Part shown: positions 62,683 to 64,000 of the stretch, piece by piece | How positions within the stretch are numbered: position 1 is the first letter of the stretch | Layout of the letters: each line of letters starts with the position of its first letter | Origin: Roseospira marina | GTDB taxonomy: Bacteria; Pseudomonadota; Alphaproteobacteria; Rhodospirillales; Rhodospirillaceae | Reading direction: 5' to 3' | NCBI RefSeq assembly: GCF_014197855.1 | Contig: NZ_JACIGJ010000002.1 | Location: 1-64,000 of the forward strand | DNA length: 64,000 nt | Notes under the pieces: model-generated | Told to the model about the DNA's origin: nothing | What the model saw: only the letters and a program-made list of their open reading frames with translations | Database searches by the model: none | Translations under genes and position numbers: made by a program

Positions 62683-62710
62683 GTCCAGGCGGGGGCCAGG
62701 GGGGGCGACC

Positions 62711-62977
62711 TCAGTCGGCGTCCGACGGCGGCGGACCGTTCTTCCGGCGCCGGGCGGCCATGTTTAGCCCCTCGACAAAAGCGGCGAAGGCCATGCTCGC
62801 ATAAATGTAGCCCTTGGGCACGTGAGTGCCGAACCCGTCGGCGATCAGAACCATGCCGATCACCAGCAGGAACGCCAGCGCCAGCATGACCACGGTGGGG
62901 TTGTGGCCCACGAAGCGCGAGATGGGGCCGGAGGCCAAGTACATCAGGCCCACCGCGACCACCAGCAGGTCAAGCAT
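62711..62977 (-). CDS. C-terminal fragment of a TerC-family membrane protein
   Basis: This 88-residue protein begins MLDLLVVAVGLMYLASGPIS. It carries the end of TerC/YgdQ proteins: SRFVGHNPTVVMLALAFLLV, IGMVLIADGFGTHVPKGYIY and AMAFAAFVEGLN-type helices, ending in basic ARRRKNGPPPSDAD. Full proteins are about 240 residues with seven helices; here only about the last two and a half are present and the N-terminal 150 residues are missing. A proper Shine-Dalgarno (GGGAGGGG) precedes the ATG, so it may still be translated. It is either a decayed gene or a small protein derived from TerC. Neighbour of a Pat-type acetyltransferase gene. Confidence 0.7.
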   Translation of the reverse strand: MLDLLVVAVGLMYLASGPISRFVGHNPTVVMLALAFLLVIGMVLIADGFGTHVPKGYIYASMAFAAFVEGLNMAARRRKNGPPPSDAD

Positions 62978-63023
62978 TCCGTCGTCCCCTCCCGCATGAC
63001 CGGCGCCCGAATCGGGACACCCG

Positions 63024-64000
63024 TCAAACGGGGTCGTGCGCCGACCGCTCCGGCACTTCCTGAAGCTCAAGGACGAGCTCCACGACATCCTCCTCGACCA
63101 TGCCAGCCCGCACGAAACCCAGGTTTTCGCAGAAGTGCAGCATGCGCGTGTTGTCCTTCAACACCTGCCCGATCATCTGCCGCGTGCCACGCCCACGGCA
63201 GTACCGGATCATCTTTTCCAGCAGCGCGACACCAAGGCCCGACCCCTTGAGGTCGGAGCGCACAACGATCGAGAACTCGGTCCGCTCGTTGTCGGCGTCG
63301 GTGACCGTGCGCACCACGCCCAGGGTTTCCTCCTCGCCGTCCTTATCGAGATCCGCGCGGGCGATGAACGCCATCTCGCGCGCGTAGTCGATCTGGGCAA
63401 GGCGCGCCATCTGGTCGTGCGGCAGCTCCTTGACCAGACCGAAGAAGCGGAAGCGGATATCCTCCGGCGTTAGGCGCGACACGAACTCGTAGTGCTTCGG
63501 CTCATCCTCCGGTCGGATCGGGCGCAGCAGCACCCGACCGCCGTTGGTCATGGTGAACCATTCCTCCAGTTCCTTCGGATACGGCCGGATGGCTAGGCGA
63601 TGCGGTCCGCGCTTCTGCTTCGGATCCAGTTTGATGCGCGCATCGACCGCCAGCACGCCCCGGCTGTCGGCGAACAGCGGATTGATATCCAATTCAACGA
63701 TTTCCGGAACGTCGCTGACCAGCTGTGACACCTTGGTCAGCGTCAAGCAGATGGCATCCAGATCCGCTGGCGGCCGGTCGCGATAGCCTTGCAAACGCTT
63801 GTAGATCCGCGTGTCCTCGATCAGGTTGCGCGCCAGGGCCATGTTCAGGGGCGGCAGCGTGACCGCGCGGTCCGCGATCACCTCCACGGCCGTGCCGCCC
63901 TCGCCGAATAGAATGACCAAGCCGAACACCGGATCGGTCGCCACACCGATGATGAGTTCGTGCGCCCCCGGCCGGCGCATCATCTTCTGCACCGTGAAGC
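63024..64000 (-). CDS. Pat-type protein with ADP-forming acyl-CoA synthetase and GNAT acetyltransferase domains (N-terminus outside window)
   Basis: The visible 325 residues are the C-terminal part of a Pat/AcuA-type protein. First comes an ATP-grasp segment with ELIIGVATDPVFGLVILFGE, GGTAVEVIADRAVTLPPLN and EIVELDINPLFADSRGVLAV (D-E-D metal site region). A GNAT domain follows, with RVLLRPIRPEDEPKHYEFVS, RLTPEDIRFRFFGLVKELPH, a coenzyme loop SDLKGSGLGVALLEKMIRYC (R/Q-x-x-G-x-G/A) and NTRMLHFCENLGFVRAG. Such proteins acetylate lysines of acyl-CoA synthetases and other enzymes. It stays open at base 64,000, so a protein of about 900 residues is expected. Confidence 0.9.
   Translation of the reverse strand, partial: FTVQKMMRRPGAHELIIGVATDPVFGLVILFGEGGTAVEVIADRAVTLPPLNMALARNLIEDTRIYKRLQGYRDRPPADLDAICLTLTKVSQLVSDVPEIVELDINPLFADSRGVLAVDARIKLDPKQKRGPHRLAIRPYPKELEEWFTMTNGGRVLLRPIRPEDEPKHYEFVSRLTPEDIRFRFFGLVKELPHDQMARLAQIDYAREMAFIARADLDKDGEEETLGVVRTVTDADNERTEFSIVVRSDLKGSGLGVALLEKMIRYCRGRGTRQMIGQVLKDNTRMLHFCENLGFVRAGMVEEDVVELVLELQEVPERSAHDPV

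Overview
The window is GC-rich DNA from an alphaproteobacterium, most likely a Rhodospirillales-type purple or spirillum-like bacterium. The evidence is the gene content: alphaproteobacterial AddAB recombination enzymes behind tsaE-amgK-murU, a bactofilin/M23 pair, a TrxR-like ferredoxin-NADP reductase, and a kaiC-kaiB-histidine kinase operon. Almost every non-phage gene looks chromosomal. No rRNA, tRNA or CRISPR array was recognised.

Region 1 (1 to about 11,060) is the remnant of a Mu-like transposable prophage with a siphovirus-type tail. On the minus strand, right to left, it carries a Ner-like regulator, an early-region protein, a truncated gpG, a tail terminator, a 57-residue protein, the tail tube, a tail chaperone pair that probably uses a frameshift, and a giant tape measure protein that runs off the left edge. 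The divergent repressor faces right. It is followed by a small secreted protein and a spaced repeat array where the phage left end should be. Transposase and head genes are missing between the early and tail modules.

Region 2 (11.5-24.5 kb) is a signalling block. A hybrid histidine kinase is coupled to an HD-GYP response regulator. Convergent to them is kaiC-kaiB-PAS kinase on the minus strand. rpmB (L28), a dead CHAD gene, a double-receiver diguanylate cyclase and a SPOR lipoprotein with three internal SHOCT-like repeats follow. A gene-poor stretch of about 0.75 kb comes next.

Region 3 (25.3-42 kb) is housekeeping: ferredoxin-NADP reductase, then tsaE-amgK-murU-addB-addA-degP-rarA in one tightly packed direction (t6A synthesis, peptidoglycan recycling, double-strand-break repair, periplasmic proteolysis, replication rescue), a phosphodiesterase-like protein and aconitase.

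Region 4 (42.4-50.9 kb) is a complete Liv-type ABC importer operon with an acyl-CoA synthetase embedded between livG and livH and a PaaK-like ligase at its end. This is the layout expected for import and CoA activation of a carboxylic acid, not for simple amino acid uptake.

Region 5 (51-64 kb) holds bactofilin with an M23 peptidase, a relic of pgpA fused by overlap to a CinA-type amidohydrolase, a dynamin-like GTPase, a classical PaaK, an EmrAB-MarR efflux operon with a clear promoter, an SDR enzyme, an HD phosphohydrolase, a truncated TerC and the C-terminal part of a Pat-type acyl-CoA synthetase/acetyltransferase. At least four genes (gpG, CHAD, pgpA, terC) are fragments, which points to ongoing gene decay in this genome.
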